This document shows positions 8,068 to 16,322 of a stretch of DNA of 64,000 nt, piece by piece (the first letter of the stretch is position 1; each line of letters opens with the position of its first letter). Where the stretch lies: the NCBI RefSeq assembly GCF_900110755.1, contig NZ_FOFF01000043.1, positions 1 through 64,000 on the forward strand, in the 5' to 3' direction. Source of the stretch: Streptomyces sp. yr375 (lineage in GTDB: Bacteria; Actinomycetota; Actinomycetes; Streptomycetales; Streptomycetaceae). The position numbers and the translations under genes are program-made. The notes under the pieces were generated by a model. It saw nothing but the letters and a program-made list of their open reading frames with translations, ran no database searches and was not told the DNA's origin.

Positions 8068-8978
8068 GCGGTCACCTCGGTCGGCTCGATGGTGGACAGG
8101 AGGGCGAGGACGAACCGGTTCGTCGGAACGTCGATGCCGTGGCGTTCGGCGGCGCGTACCACGGCTCCGGTGAGAGCGTCGTGTTCGAGCGGCCGGCCGG
8201 CGAGGCGGTCCTCCCGCATCGATGTGGTGCTGCCCGGAGGGACGTGCTGCAGCCAGTGCATGGCACGGTCGACGTGCCCGTCGGCGAGCACCGCGCCTTC
8301 GGCCCGGCCCACCTGGATGGCTTCGGCCATGATGTTCCGGGCGATGCGCTCGATCTCGGGATCCCGCATGATGTCGGCGCGCCGGCCGGTCAGGGCGGTC
8401 AGGGGGTTGGCGGTGATGTTCGTGAGCAGCTTCGTCCACGCCACCGTCTTCAGGTCGGGCTCGACCGAGGCGCGCATCTTGCCGGTGTTCAGCTCGGCGG
8501 CGAGGGCGATGCCGGCCGGGTCGTCCGGCACGGCCACGTCGAGCGCGCCGGCCCGCCGGAGGATCACGTGCCCGGGTGCGGTGCGCTCGCAGTTCAGGTA
8601 GACGACGCCGGGCACGATGTGCGCGGGTCCTACGTACGGCAGAACGCGTTCACGCTGCTCGACGCCGTTCTGCGCGACGAGCACCGTCGTCTCCGGGTGC
8701 GCGAGTGCGCGCAGCCAGTCCGCCACCGCCGCCGTCTGGTGCGCCTTCACGGCGACGATCGCGGTGGCGTGTCCCGCGATGTCGGCCGGGTCGGTCACGT
8801 GGCGAACCGGCCAGGTCTCCGCAACTCCGTCCTCGGTGACCTTGATGTGGTCAACAGGCGCACGCCCGCCGCAGATGGTGATGGGCCGCCCGGTTCGGGC
8901 GAGCGCGGAGGCCAACGAGAGGCCGATCGCGCCCGCACCGATGACCGCGACGGGTGGCTGACTCGCGAGTGGGTTCAT
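8064..8978 (-). CDS. Ketopantoate reductase-family oxidoreductase (PanE/ApbA-like)
   Basis: A 304-residue NADPH-dependent 2-oxo acid reductase. The N-terminal Rossmann motif is VIGAGAIGLSLASALAR, followed by IVAVKAHQT and VLVAQNGVEQ; the C-terminal ApbA_C domain has AWTKLLTNITANPLTALTG with the catalytic Lys, and ends near STTSMREDRLAGRP. The ATG at 8978 was chosen because AGGAAG lies 6 bases before it; an upstream in-frame ATG at 9002 lacks such a site. A true pantothenate-pathway role is less likely than reduction of a branched 2-oxo acid, given the operon with an aminotransferase and the catabolic neighbours. The gap to the next gene carries an inverted repeat at 9225-9249. Confidence 0.85.
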   Translation of the reverse strand: MNPLASQPPVAVIGAGAIGLSLASALARTGRPITICGGRAPVDHIKVTEDGVAETWPVRHVTDPADIAGHATAIVAVKAHQTAAVADWLRALAHPETTVLVAQNGVEQRERVLPYVGPAHIVPGVVYLNCERTAPGHVILRRAGALDVAVPDDPAGIALAAELNTGKMRASVEPDLKTVAWTKLLTNITANPLTALTGRRADIMRDPEIERIARNIMAEAIQVGRAEGAVLADGHVDRAMHWLQHVPPGSTTSMREDRLAGRPLEHDALTGAVVRAAERHGIDVPTNRFVLALLSTIEPTEVTA

Positions 8979-9224
8979 GTCGTCTTCCTGGTCGCCGTGC
9001 AATGGGTCCTCAGGCAGGGTGCGGACGCGATTCGGCCTGGCCCGGAAAGCCTGGAGGCACGAGCCCGAGCCTGGCCGGGACGACCTTCCTCAACGGGAAC
9101 GTCGGTGTCGCAGAGCGCCGACACCGGACTCGGGGTCTGTAGCAGTTCTTCCCACAACAACTCTGTTGGGGGTCGATTTTAGGCGCCGCACTGCGCAAAA
9201 GGTTGCCGACCTACCCCATAATTC

Positions 9225-9249
9225 GGGGATAATCGGAAAGATTATCCCC
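9225..9249. promoter_or_regulatory. Inverted repeat, candidate AsnC/Lrp site (or hairpin)
   Basis: GGGGATAATC and GATTATCCCC form a perfect 10-bp inverted repeat around GGAAA. It is in a notably AT-rich patch between the crotonase stop (9292) and the panE-like start. The 14-base string GGAAAGATTATCCC (9235-9248) occurs again, exactly, at 33022-33035 just before the asnC-type gene, so a regulator site is the preferred reading. An RNA hairpin ending the upstream operon is the alternative, though no U-tract follows. Confidence 0.5.
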
Positions 9250-9291
9250 ACAATGGTCACTTTCCGGCAAGGATTTCCTCCGCCGCGCGGG

Positions 9292-10068
9292 TCAGCGGTC
9301 AGTGAATCTGGGGGCTCGTTTCTCCACGAAGGCCGCCATGCCCTCCTTCTGGTCGGACAGGGCGAAGGTCGCGTGGAACATCCGGCGTTCGAAGCGGACG
9401 CCCTCCGCGAGGCTGGTCTCGAAGGCGCGGTTGACGCTTTCCTTCAGCATCACCGCGGCCGGTTCGGACATGGATGCGATGGTCTCGGCCACCGCCAGTG
9501 CCTCGCCGAGCAGGTCCGCGGCCGGCACGATCCGTGACACCAGTCCGGCACGCTCCGCCTCCTCGGCGTCCATCATTCGCCCGGTCAGGCACAGCTCCAT
9601 CGCCTTGGCCTTGCCCACCGCCCGGGTGAGACGCTGGGACCCGCCGATGCCGGGAATGACTCCGAGTCTGATCTCCGGCTGCCCGAACCTCGCCGTGTCG
9701 GCGGCCAGCAGGATGTCGCAGAGCATCGCCAACTCGCAGCCTCCGCCCAGGGCGTAGCCCGCGACCGCCGCGACCACCGGCTTGCGCAGTTGTCCGAGGC
9801 GGTCCCAGGCGGCGAACCAGTCGCCGAGGTAGGCGTCGGCAAAGGTGAGTTCCCGCATCTCCTTGATGTCGGCGCCGGCCGCGAACGCCTTCTCGGAACC
9901 GGTGATGACCAGCGCGCCGATCTCCGGGTCGCGGTCGAACGCGGTCGCCGCGTCCACGGTCTCATTCATCAGCCGGGTGTTGAGTGCGTTGAGCGCCTCG
10001 GGGCGGTTGAGGGTGATCAGTCCGACCCGTCCCTTGCGTTCGACCAGAACGGTCTCGTGGTCGCTCAC
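9292..10068 (-). CDS. Enoyl-CoA hydratase (crotonase family)
   Basis: A 258-residue crotonase. Both catalytic glutamates of true hydratases are present, in YALGGGCELAMLCD and FGQPEIRLGVIPGIGGSQRL, and the oxyanion-hole segment is KAFAAGADIKEM. It adds water to a 2-enoyl-CoA such as methacrylyl-CoA or crotonyl-CoA. It is the last gene of the valine-type operon; the GTG start overlaps the upstream stop by GTGA (10065-10068). With the acyl-CoA dehydrogenase, the hydrolase and the dehydrogenase of the same operon it completes isobutyryl-CoA to methylmalonate semialdehyde. Confidence 0.92.
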   Translation of the reverse strand: MSDHETVLVERKGRVGLITLNRPEALNALNTRLMNETVDAATAFDRDPEIGALVITGSEKAFAAGADIKEMRELTFADAYLGDWFAAWDRLGQLRKPVVAAVAGYALGGGCELAMLCDILLAADTARFGQPEIRLGVIPGIGGSQRLTRAVGKAKAMELCLTGRMMDAEEAERAGLVSRIVPAADLLGEALAVAETIASMSEPAAVMLKESVNRAFETSLAEGVRFERRMFHATFALSDQKEGMAAFVEKRAPRFTDR

Positions 10069-10955
10069 TGCGTCACCTGCTTCCTGATCTGCCGGACGAT
10101 GGCGGAGAAGTCCAGACCGGCGCCGGCTCCGTCGGCGAAGGACCGGTACAACTCGGATGCGCGCCGGCCCAGTTCGAGTGTCATGTCGGCTGTCATGGCC
10201 GCGTCCACGGCGAGCCCCAGGTCCTTGGCCATCAGGGCGGAAGCGAAGCCGGGCGCGTAGTCTCGGTTGGCCGGGCTGGCCGGGACCGGCCCCGGCACGG
10301 GACAGTTGCTGGTCAGCGCCCAGCACTGGCCCGAGGCCGTGGACGCGACGTCGTAGAGCGCCTGGTGGCTCAGCCCCAGCCGCTCGCCCAGGACGAACGC
10401 TTCGCTGACCGCGATCATCGAGATGCCGAGGATCATGTTGTTGCAGATCTTCGCGGCCTGTCCGGCGCCGGACTCGCCGCAATGGACGATCTTGTTGCCC
10501 ATGGCTTCGAGGACGGGCCGCGCCGCGGCGAACTCCGCCTCCCCGGCGCCGACCATGAAGGTGAGGGTGGCCGCGCTCGCGCCCGCCACACCGCCGGAGA
10601 CCGGGGCGTCGACCGCCTGGTGCCCGGCTGCCGCGACGATCTCGTGGGCCGCCCGGGCGTCCTCGACATCGATGGTGGAGCAGTCGACGAACAACGTCGC
10701 CGGCTTCACCGCGGGCAGCAGGGCACGGTAGGTGTCCAGGACGTGCCGGCCGGCCGGCAGCATGGTGATCACCACATCGGCTTCCGACACCGCCTCGGCC
10801 GCGCTGCCGGCGATCGAGACGCCGGCGGCCTCGGCCTGCTTCAGCGCCTCGGGTACGAGGTCGTACCCGGTGACACGGTGGCCGGCCGAAACGAGGTTGG
10901 CGGCCATCGGACCGCCCATGTTCCCGAGTCCGATGAATCCGATCGCGAGTGTCAC
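10065..10955 (-). CDS. mmsB: 3-hydroxyisobutyrate dehydrogenase
   Basis: A 296-residue beta-hydroxyacid dehydrogenase. The NAD-binding motif is GFIGLGNMGGPMAANL at residues 5-20; substrate loop DAPVSGGVAGA and the catalytic-Lys helix GAGQAAKICNNMILG follow, and the C-terminal all-helical domain contains FASALMAKDLGLA. It oxidises 3-hydroxyisobutyrate to methylmalonate semialdehyde in valine or isobutyrate breakdown. It starts with GTG and overlaps both neighbours by 4 bases, so translation is coupled to the hydrolase before it and the crotonase after it. The operon context makes the assignment firm within the family. Confidence 0.93.
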   Translation of the reverse strand: MTLAIGFIGLGNMGGPMAANLVSAGHRVTGYDLVPEALKQAEAAGVSIAGSAAEAVSEADVVITMLPAGRHVLDTYRALLPAVKPATLFVDCSTIDVEDARAAHEIVAAAGHQAVDAPVSGGVAGASAATLTFMVGAGEAEFAAARPVLEAMGNKIVHCGESGAGQAAKICNNMILGISMIAVSEAFVLGERLGLSHQALYDVASTASGQCWALTSNCPVPGPVPASPANRDYAPGFASALMAKDLGLAVDAAMTADMTLELGRRASELYRSFADGAGAGLDFSAIVRQIRKQVTQ

Positions 10956-12028
10956 GTCTGCTCCAGGAGAGGGGTGGGGGCGAGGCCGAGTTCACGGTCG
11001 CCGAGCGGGGCGAAGAAGCGGGCCACCGCCTCGTCGGTCACGGCTGCCAGGCTGGCCGGATTCCAGCGGGGTGAGCGGTCCTTGTCGATCACCTGGGCGC
11101 GGATGCCCTCGGGCAGGTCGGGAGAGACCAGGGCCTGGCAGGAGACCCGGAACTCCTGGTCCAGCACGGCCTCCAGCGTTCCCAGTCGACGGGAGCGGCG
11201 CAGGGCGGCGAGCGCCACCTTCACCGCCGTCGGGGACTTGGCGGCGATCTGGAGTGCCGCTTCGGCGGCGACGGGGTGTCCGCTGCCGGCCAGGTTGTCC
11301 AGCACGCGTTCGACCGTGTCGGCCGCGTAGCACGCGTCGATCCACGGCCGGTGCCCCGCCAACGCCGCTTCCGGAGGCTGGGCGGTGTGCCGCTCCAGCA
11401 CCTTTAGGAGATCGTGCTCGGCCAGGTCGGCGAAGAACGCCTCCAGCCGGTCGGAGGGGACGAAGTGGTCGGCGAGGCCGCACAGCAGCGCGTCGCCCGC
11501 GCCGACCGCCCCCGCCGTGAGGGCGAGGTGCGTGCCGAGCTCACCAGGGGCACGCGCGAGGAGGTGGGTGCCCCCGACGTCGGGGACGAGACCGATGCCG
11601 GTCTCCGGCATCGCGATCCTGGTGCGTTCGGTGACGATCCGTACGCTGCCGTGAGCGGAGACGCCGACCCCGCCGCCCATCACGATGCCGTCCATCACGG
11701 CGACGTACGGCTTGGGGTAGCGGGCGATGCGGGCGTTGAGTCGGTATTCGTCCCGCCAGAACAGCCGGGTGGCCTCGCCGTCGCCGCTCAGGGCGTCCTC
11801 GTGGATGGCTCGGATGTCACCGCCGGCGCACAGTCCGCGCTCGCCGGCTCCGGTGATGACGACGAGTTCCACGGCGTCGTCCTGCTCCCAGGTGTCCAGG
11901 GCGGCGGCGATCCGGCCCACCATCTCGTGGGTGAGGGCGTTGAGCGCCTTCGGCCGGTTGAGCACGATCCACCCTGCGCGGCCGTCGCGTCTGATGAGGA
12001 CCGGGTCCTCGTGGAAGGTGTTGCTCAT
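10952..12028 (-). CDS. 3-hydroxyisobutyryl-CoA hydrolase
   Basis: A 358-residue crotonase-fold protein of the long HIBCH type. Typical are GWIVLNRPKALNALTHEM, CAGGDIRAIHEDA, DGIVMGGGVGVSAHGS and AMPETGIGLVPDVGGTH with the catalytic Glu, and a C-terminal HIBCH domain (LAALRRSRRLGTLEAVLDQE, then EGIRAQVIDKDRSPRW). It frees 3-hydroxyisobutyrate from its CoA ester, the step that lets mmsB act next. The ATG shares its A with the stop of the acyl-CoA dehydrogenase (TGATG at 12026-12030). Confidence 0.93.
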   Translation of the reverse strand: MSNTFHEDPVLIRRDGRAGWIVLNRPKALNALTHEMVGRIAAALDTWEQDDAVELVVITGAGERGLCAGGDIRAIHEDALSGDGEATRLFWRDEYRLNARIARYPKPYVAVMDGIVMGGGVGVSAHGSVRIVTERTRIAMPETGIGLVPDVGGTHLLARAPGELGTHLALTAGAVGAGDALLCGLADHFVPSDRLEAFFADLAEHDLLKVLERHTAQPPEAALAGHRPWIDACYAADTVERVLDNLAGSGHPVAAEAALQIAAKSPTAVKVALAALRRSRRLGTLEAVLDQEFRVSCQALVSPDLPEGIRAQVIDKDRSPRWNPASLAAVTDEAVARFFAPLGDRELGLAPTPLLEQT

Positions 12029-13182
12029 CAGGCGGCTCCGACGAGTGAGCGGCCGACGATGACGCGCATGATCTCGTTGGTGCCTTCCAGGATCTGGTGC
12101 ACCCGCAGATCGCGGACGATCTTCTCGATGCCGTACTCGCTGAGATAGCCGTACCCGCCGTGCAGTTGCAGGGCGCGGTCGGCGACGGCGAATCCGGTGT
12201 CGGTGGCGAAGCGCTTGGCCATCGCGCACATCTGCGGTGCGTCGGCGGCGGCCAGGTCGAGGGCGGTCGCCGCGCGCCACACCAGGGCGCGGGCGGCTTC
12301 CAGTTCCGTCGCCATGTCGGCGAGCTGGGCCTGCAGGGCGGGATTGTCGATCAGCCGGGCGCCGAACGCCTGCCGGTCGGCGAGGTAGGCGGTGGTCCGC
12401 TCCAGGGCGGCCCGTGCACCGCCGAGCGAGCAGGCGGCGATCCCGAGGCGGCCTCCGTTGAGCCCGCTCATCGCGATGCGGAACCCGTTGCCCTCCCCGC
12501 CGAGCAGCCGGTCGGCGGGCAGCCGTACCCCGTCCAGGACGACCTGACGGGTGGGCTGGGCGTTCCATCCCATCTTCCGCTCGTTCGGGCCGAACGACAC
12601 CCCTTCGTCGTCGCGTTCGACGACGAAGGCCGAGATGCCCCGGGGGCCGCTTTCCCCGGTACGGGCCATCACGATGTACACCTGGGAGGCACCGGCGCCC
12701 GAGATGAACTGTTTGACACCGTCCAGGACGTAGTGACCGCCGTCGCGGACCGCGCGGGTGGTCATGGCGGAGGCGTCGGAGCCGGCGCCCGGCTCGGTGA
12801 GACAGTAGCTGCCGAGGCTTTCCATGCTGCAGACGTCGGCGAGCCAGCGGCCGCGCTGCTCCGGAGACCCGTACTTGTCGATCATCCAGGCGACCATGTT
12901 GTGGATCGACAGGTACCCGGCGATGGACGGGCAGCCGGTGGCCAGTGCCTCGAAGATCAGCACGCCGTCCTGACGGGTCAGAGCGGATCCCCCGCCGTCC
13001 TCCGCCACGTAGACGCCACCGAGTCCGAAGCCGGCCGCCTTGCGCAGGACGTCGATCGGGAAGTGCTTGTTCTGGTCCCAGTCGATGGCGTTCGGGGCGA
13101 GATGCTCGCGAGCGAAGTCCAAGGTGGTCTCCGCGATGGCGAGTTGGTCTTCTGTCAGGGTGTTCACGGTGGTTCGTCCCAT
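12028..13182 (-). CDS. Acyl-CoA dehydrogenase, isobutyryl-CoA dehydrogenase type
   Basis: A 384-residue FAD enzyme of the ACAD family. It has the N-terminal helical domain, the beta-domain signature GSYCLTEPGAGSDASAM, FISGAGASQVYIVMART, and the C-terminal signature QLHGGYGYLSEYGIEKIVRD followed by LEGTNEIMR, where the catalytic Glu of short- and branched-chain enzymes lies. The downstream genes make isobutyryl-CoA to methacrylyl-CoA its likely reaction. Start is the ATG at 13182; a GTG at 13167, preceded by GGGACGAACCACC, is an alternative. It leads a four-gene operon that runs left from the operator at 13603-13677. Confidence 0.9.
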   Translation of the reverse strand: MGRTTVNTLTEDQLAIAETTLDFAREHLAPNAIDWDQNKHFPIDVLRKAAGFGLGGVYVAEDGGGSALTRQDGVLIFEALATGCPSIAGYLSIHNMVAWMIDKYGSPEQRGRWLADVCSMESLGSYCLTEPGAGSDASAMTTRAVRDGGHYVLDGVKQFISGAGASQVYIVMARTGESGPRGISAFVVERDDEGVSFGPNERKMGWNAQPTRQVVLDGVRLPADRLLGGEGNGFRIAMSGLNGGRLGIAACSLGGARAALERTTAYLADRQAFGARLIDNPALQAQLADMATELEAARALVWRAATALDLAAADAPQMCAMAKRFATDTGFAVADRALQLHGGYGYLSEYGIEKIVRDLRVHQILEGTNEIMRVIVGRSLVGAA

Positions 13183-13463
13183 CGTCGGGATGGTGGGGGG
13201 GCGGGCCCGCACTGGTGCGTCGGAAGCCCCGGGGTACGGCCGTACCGGCGGACCGAGGCGGCGCGGACGGCGAGATGAACGCGCACGGGGCGCGGGCAGG
13301 AGCGCGGGCACCCCGTCGGGCGCGGCGGCGTGTCGGGGAGGGCTCGAATGTTCTCGGGCCTGCGTCGTCGTGTCGGCCCGGCGAGCGCCCCGGTCACTCG
13401 GTCGGTCGGCTCACACAGGTCGCCCGTCCGGCCCGGCGGGACAGCGTGTGTCCCTCAGCGAGG

Positions 13464-13544
13464 TCAGCGAGGTTTCCCGCAGACGCCTCGGCCCGTCGCC
13501 TCCGTCGTCGTCCGGCTGTGTGGCGGGCTGACGGTGTGGCTCAT
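13464..13544 (-). CDS. Short ORF after the operator, leader peptide or gene remnant
   Basis: A 26-codon frame (MSHTVSPPHSRTTTEATGRG...) preceded by a very strong ribosome site (GGAGGAGGGAGCC). It is the first translatable start downstream of the operator at 13603-13677 and about 280 bp upstream of the acyl-CoA dehydrogenase. It resembles nothing I know. It may be a leader peptide, or the surviving start of a gene deleted between operator and operon, which would explain why this operator is much farther from its operon (about 420 bp) than the other three. The remainder of 13183-13463 shows no recognisable gene. Confidence 0.3.
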   Translation of the reverse strand: MSHTVSPPHSRTTTEATGRGVCGKPR

Positions 13545-13602
13545 GGCTCCCTCCTCCTGGACTGTGCCCGGCTCCGTCTGCGGGCGGATGCTTGCCGAGG
13601 CA

Positions 13603-13677
13603 TCTGAACCCGGGCACGCCCCGTCCGGGAACCTCCGAAGGTGGGTGTGGTGGGCGGCCACCCACCTTGGTGGGTAG
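13603..13677 (-). promoter_or_regulatory. Two-part operator/promoter, copy a
   Basis: Half-site GGAACCTCCGAAGGTGGGT at 13628-13646, 13 bp, then the perfect palindrome ACCCACCTTGGTGGGT at 13660-13675, and TCTGAACC at 13603. Read leftward, the palindrome comes first, the half-site next, and TCAGAT would stand at a -10 position. It precedes the valine-type operon and directly follows the lysR stop. Related copies are at 23943, 29825 and 32841. Confidence 0.75.
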
Positions 13678-13688
13678 GGCTACCGGCG

Positions 13689-14600
13689 TCAGACAGCCGG
13701 GCACAGCAGGTCCACCCGCTCGCCCAGCCAGGTCTCCAGGTGCTCACAGACCATCCGGATCCGGTCCACGTTGACGAGCGCGGACGGCACGATCATCCAG
13801 AACGTTCCGGGTACGTCGACCTGACCGTGCAGTACCGGCTCCAGCCTTGGGTCGCCTTCGGCCAGGAAGCAGGGCAGCAGTCCCACGCCGATGCCGGCGG
13901 CTACGGCCTCCCGCTGCGCGAACACGTTGCTGCTGCGGAAGGAGAAGGCCGCGTTCTCGGAGACCGCGTCGAAGATCCGTAGCTCGGGGAGGTCGAGCAG
14001 CGATTCGATGTACCAGACCATCTCGTGGTCCACGAGGTCCTCGGCGGTACGGATGGGCCTGGTCCCACGCAGGTACGACGGCGCCGCGTACAGCCGCAGC
14101 GAGTAGTCGCACAGGTGGCGCACCTGCAGCCTGGGCAGCTCGGGGCGGTGCAGGGTGATCGCGATGTCGAACTGGCCCGTGTGGCGGCTGATGAGAGCGC
14201 TCGTGGTGACGAGTTCGAGGCCGATGCGCGGGTGGCGGGCATGCAAGGGGGCGAGCGCGGGGGTGACCATGACCGAGCCGAAGGCGTCGGTGGCGAGGAT
14301 CCGGACGACGCCCGAGATCGGCCGTTCCTCGCCCTCACCGGCCGCGAAGGCCAACTGGGCTTCCTCCTCGATGCGCTCCGCGTGCGGAAGAAGGCGTCGA
14401 CCGGCGTCGGTGAGCTCCCAGCCGGTCCGGGTGCGTTCGAACACCCGGTGCCCCAGGGCCTTCTCCAAGGCGGTGACCCGGCGCGCGACCGTGGTGTGCT
14501 CCACCCCCAGGCGGTGCCCGGCCGACACCAGGCGTCCGTGCCGCGCGAGGGCCAGGAAGTAGCGCAGGTCGTCCAGGTTGACCGCCGATGGAGTGTGCAT
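13689..14600 (-). CDS. LysR-family transcriptional regulator
   Basis: A 303-residue LTTR. The N-terminal winged HTH reads LDDLRYFLALARHGRLVSAG, then RLGVEHTTVARRVTALEKAL and VFERTRTGWELTDAG; the C-terminal half is the substrate-binding fold (VRILATDAFGSVMV, then ITLHRPELPRLQVRH). It is divergent from the aldehyde dehydrogenase at 14820, with an inverted repeat in the 219-bp gap, so it probably controls that dehydrogenase/CoA-transferase pair and itself in answer to a small acid. Its own stop lies only 12 bp before operator copy a, so readthrough into the valine-type operon is possible. Confidence 0.9.
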   Translation of the reverse strand: MHTPSAVNLDDLRYFLALARHGRLVSAGHRLGVEHTTVARRVTALEKALGHRVFERTRTGWELTDAGRRLLPHAERIEEEAQLAFAAGEGEERPISGVVRILATDAFGSVMVTPALAPLHARHPRIGLELVTTSALISRHTGQFDIAITLHRPELPRLQVRHLCDYSLRLYAAPSYLRGTRPIRTAEDLVDHEMVWYIESLLDLPELRIFDAVSENAAFSFRSSNVFAQREAVAAGIGVGLLPCFLAEGDPRLEPVLHGQVDVPGTFWMIVPSALVNVDRIRMVCEHLETWLGERVDLLCPAV

Positions 14601-14602
14601 GT

Positions 14603-14650
14603 CTGCACACTAACTGTGCCCGATTGCCTCTTGCCAGTGCAGTTGTGCAG
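14603..14650. promoter_or_regulatory. Inverted repeat in the lysR-aldh divergent promoter region
   Basis: CTGCACA (14603-14609) and TGTGCAG (14644-14650) are perfect inverted arms, with further CACACTAACTGTG and GTGCAGTTGTGCAG symmetry between and around them. The position between divergent lysR and its neighbour is where LTTR recognition and activation sites normally lie. No clear -10/-35 pair was seen. Confidence 0.4.
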
Positions 14651-14819
14651 GTCTGACTGTGGACGCAATCCCCTGCGCATCTCAGCGGGAATCCGCCGGC
14701 GTTCCGGCCGCTCCTCGGCCTCCCACGCCTTGCGCCCCACGCCCTGCCCTCGCGTCGGTTCGCGGTGTCCACCGCTGCCGCTCCCCTGCTCTGCCGACGC
14801 CCTCGGAGCGAAGGACCCC

Positions 14820-16319
14820 ATGCCAGTGACCACCGTGCAAGACTCCGTGACCTCCGGCGAGCGCCACGTCGGCGACGCGCCGATGCTGATCGCCGGCGAA
14901 TGGGCCGAGGCGGCCGACGGACAGTGGATCGACGTCGAGAGCCCGCGCGACAAGGCGGTCGTCGGCCGTGTCCCACGCGCCGGTGCCGAGGACGTGAACC
15001 GTGCGGTCGAGGCCGCCGCCCGTGCCTTCCCCGGCTGGCGCGATCTGCGCCCCCGTGACCGCGGCGATCTGTTCCGGCGGATCGCGGACGCACTCGAACC
15101 CGAGCAGGAGCGCATCGCCCGTCTGCTGTCACTGGAGAACGGCAACGCGCTGCGGACCCAGTCGCGGGGCGAGACGCAGTTCGTGGTGGACTGCTTCCGT
15201 TACTTTGCGGGCGTCGCCGGTGAGGCCAAGGGCGAGAGCATCCCGCTCGACCCCACCGTCCTGGACTACTCGCGCCGCGAGCCGCTGGGTGTCGTGGGCG
15301 CCATCGTGCCGTGGAACGCCCCGCTGATGCTCTCGGCGCTGAAGATCGCGCCCGCCCTGGTGAGCGGCAACACGCTGGTGCTCAAACTCGCCGAGGACGC
15401 ACCTCTCGCCGCCCTGGCCGTCGCCCGGATCTGTCAGCGCTTCCTCCCCGAGGGCGTGCTCAATGTCCTCACCGGCTACGGCGCCGAGGCCGGGGAAGCG
15501 CTGACCGCGCATCCCCGGATCGCCAAGCTCTCCTTCACCGGGTCCACCGCGGTCGGCCGCCGGGTGATGGCGAAGGGCGCCGAGCGCATCGTGCCGGTGT
15601 CCCTCGAACTCGGCGGCAAGAGCCCGCAGATCGTCTTCCCCGACGCCGACGAGGACTGGGTCGTCGACGGCACCATCGCCGGGATGAGGTTCTTCCGCCA
15701 GGGACAGTCGTGCACGGCGGGGTCGCGTCTCTTCCTGCACGAGTCGGTCTTCGACTCGTTCGTCGGGAAGCTGGTGGACAAGCTGTCGGCGCTGACGGTC
15801 GGAGACCCGCTCGACGAGGCCAGCGACATGGGCACCATCGTCAACGGCCGGCAGTTCGACCGCGTCTGCGACTACATCTCCGAGGGCATGGAGCAGTCCG
15901 GGGTGGAGGTAGCGCTGGGCGGGCTTCCCCCGACGGACGGCCCGCTGGCGCAGGGGTACTACGTGCGGCCCACCGTCTTCGCCCGGGTGGCGAACGACTG
16001 GCGGATCGCGTCCGAGGAGATCTTCGGGCCCGTGGTGTGCGCGATTCCCTGGAAGGACGAGCAGGACGTCGTCCGCATGGCCAACGACACGCACTTCGGT
16101 CTCGCGGGGTTCGTGTGGACGCACGACCTCGGGGCGGGACTGCGCACCGCGCACGCCCTGGAGGCCGGCTGGGTCCAGGTCAACCAGGGCGGCGGCCAGG
16201 TGCTCGGCCAGTCGTACGGCGGCTTCAAGCAGAGCGGCATCGGCCGGGAGTTCTCCCTGGAGGGCATGCTCGACAGCTACACCCAGCGCAAGCACGTCTC
16301 CGTCAGCCTGGGCCGGTGA
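14820..16319 (+). CDS. NAD(P)-dependent aldehyde dehydrogenase
   Basis: A 499-residue ALDH. Seen in order: IVPWNAPLMLSALKIAPAL, FTGSTAVGRRV (NAD site), catalytic Glu263 in LELGGKSP, catalytic Cys298 in RQGQSCTAGSR, and IFGPVVCAIPW and GGFKQSGIGRE near the end. It oxidises an aldehyde to the free acid. It is not the CoA-acylating methylmalonate-semialdehyde type, although it is next to the valine-type operon, so a semialdehyde there would end as a free acid. The ATG follows GGAGCGAAGGACCCC. CaiB-type CoA-transferase follows after 3 bp, so the acid may be re-activated at once. Confidence 0.9.
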   Translation: MPVTTVQDSVTSGERHVGDAPMLIAGEWAEAADGQWIDVESPRDKAVVGRVPRAGAEDVNRAVEAAARAFPGWRDLRPRDRGDLFRRIADALEPEQERIARLLSLENGNALRTQSRGETQFVVDCFRYFAGVAGEAKGESIPLDPTVLDYSRREPLGVVGAIVPWNAPLMLSALKIAPALVSGNTLVLKLAEDAPLAALAVARICQRFLPEGVLNVLTGYGAEAGEALTAHPRIAKLSFTGSTAVGRRVMAKGAERIVPVSLELGGKSPQIVFPDADEDWVVDGTIAGMRFFRQGQSCTAGSRLFLHESVFDSFVGKLVDKLSALTVGDPLDEASDMGTIVNGRQFDRVCDYISEGMEQSGVEVALGGLPPTDGPLAQGYYVRPTVFARVANDWRIASEEIFGPVVCAIPWKDEQDVVRMANDTHFGLAGFVWTHDLGAGLRTAHALEAGWVQVNQGGGQVLGQSYGGFKQSGIGREFSLEGMLDSYTQRKHVSVSLGR

Positions 16320-16322
16320 ACG

